From Phytopythium helicoides (taxonomy: Eukaryota > Oomycota > Peronosporomycetes > Pythiales > Pythiaceae), in the NCBI GenBank assembly GCA_024867545.1, contig JANFNE010000001.1, positions 868,001-932,000 on the forward strand: a stretch of DNA of 64,000 nt, written 5' to 3'. This document shows positions 63,988-64,000 of the stretch, piece by piece (position 1 is the stretch's first letter; each line of letters opens with the position of its first letter). The position numbers and the translations under genes are program-made. The notes beneath the pieces were generated by a model. The model searched no databases. It had not been told where the DNA came from and saw nothing but the letters and a program-made list of their open reading frames with translations.

Positions 63988-64000
63988 GGCGGCGGCCGTT

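Noticed and set aside
1..64000. CRISPR arrays, rRNA, tRNA, insertion sequences or viral genes
   Set aside because: No repeat-spacer pattern, conserved rRNA core, cloverleaf box motifs, transposase or capsid-like ORF was seen by eye; a tRNAscan or Rfam search would settle the RNA part.

Overview
The window reads as gene-dense nuclear DNA from an oomycete (stramenopile water mould, Phytophthora/Pythium-like). The reasons are moderately GC-rich coding sequence, intergenic gaps often of only 0.1-0.5 kb, introns that resolve cleanly at 56-86 nt with GT-AG ends, a flagellar gene (CFAP20DC-like), START-FYVE and FAR1/ZSWIM-like proteins, and cyclic-nucleotide-binding domains fused to kinase and channel modules. 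There is no bacterial operon structure, and I saw no CRISPR array, rRNA or tRNA. The species assignment is inference.

Left part (1-20 kb): ADF/cofilin (partial) and eIF5A are divergent. They are followed by PIG-G-like GPI ethanolamine-phosphate transferase and a SERINC membrane protein (both minus), a 1219-residue protein with four FAR1-like zinc domains, a CFAP20DC-like gene tail-to-tail with a voltage-sensor/phosphodiesterase fusion, and a PSP1-domain gene.

Middle (20-39 kb): a START-FYVE-GAF-like gene, an RBM22/SLT11-like splicing factor without an RRM, IBA57 (Fe-S assembly), PI31 proteasome regulator, a TPR protein, a UBC-like/PH-like protein, a mitochondrial protein of unknown role, a glutamate-cysteine-ligase modifier-like gene, a truncated membrane-protein relic, a kinase fused to two cyclic-nucleotide-binding domains, and a GH5-type glucanase.

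Right part (39-64 kb): four polyamine-oxidase genes, two of them forming a tail-to-tail inverted repeat; APC4; a tandem-duplicated voltage-gated channel with two cyclic-nucleotide-binding domains; SRP54; MsrB; two intact and one truncated member of an unrecognised multi-pass membrane family; and a DHHC palmitoyltransferase.

The most interesting content is cyclic-nucleotide signalling: a phosphodiesterase wired to a voltage sensor, a kinase with twin cNMP-binding domains, and a double-barrelled channel, all within about 41 kb. A caution for every gene model: many coding regions break by a single base, often in or beside short homopolymers and inside conserved motifs, including genes expected to be essential. 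This looks more like draft-assembly indels than true decay, so the coordinates given are gene spans and the breaks are noted per gene.
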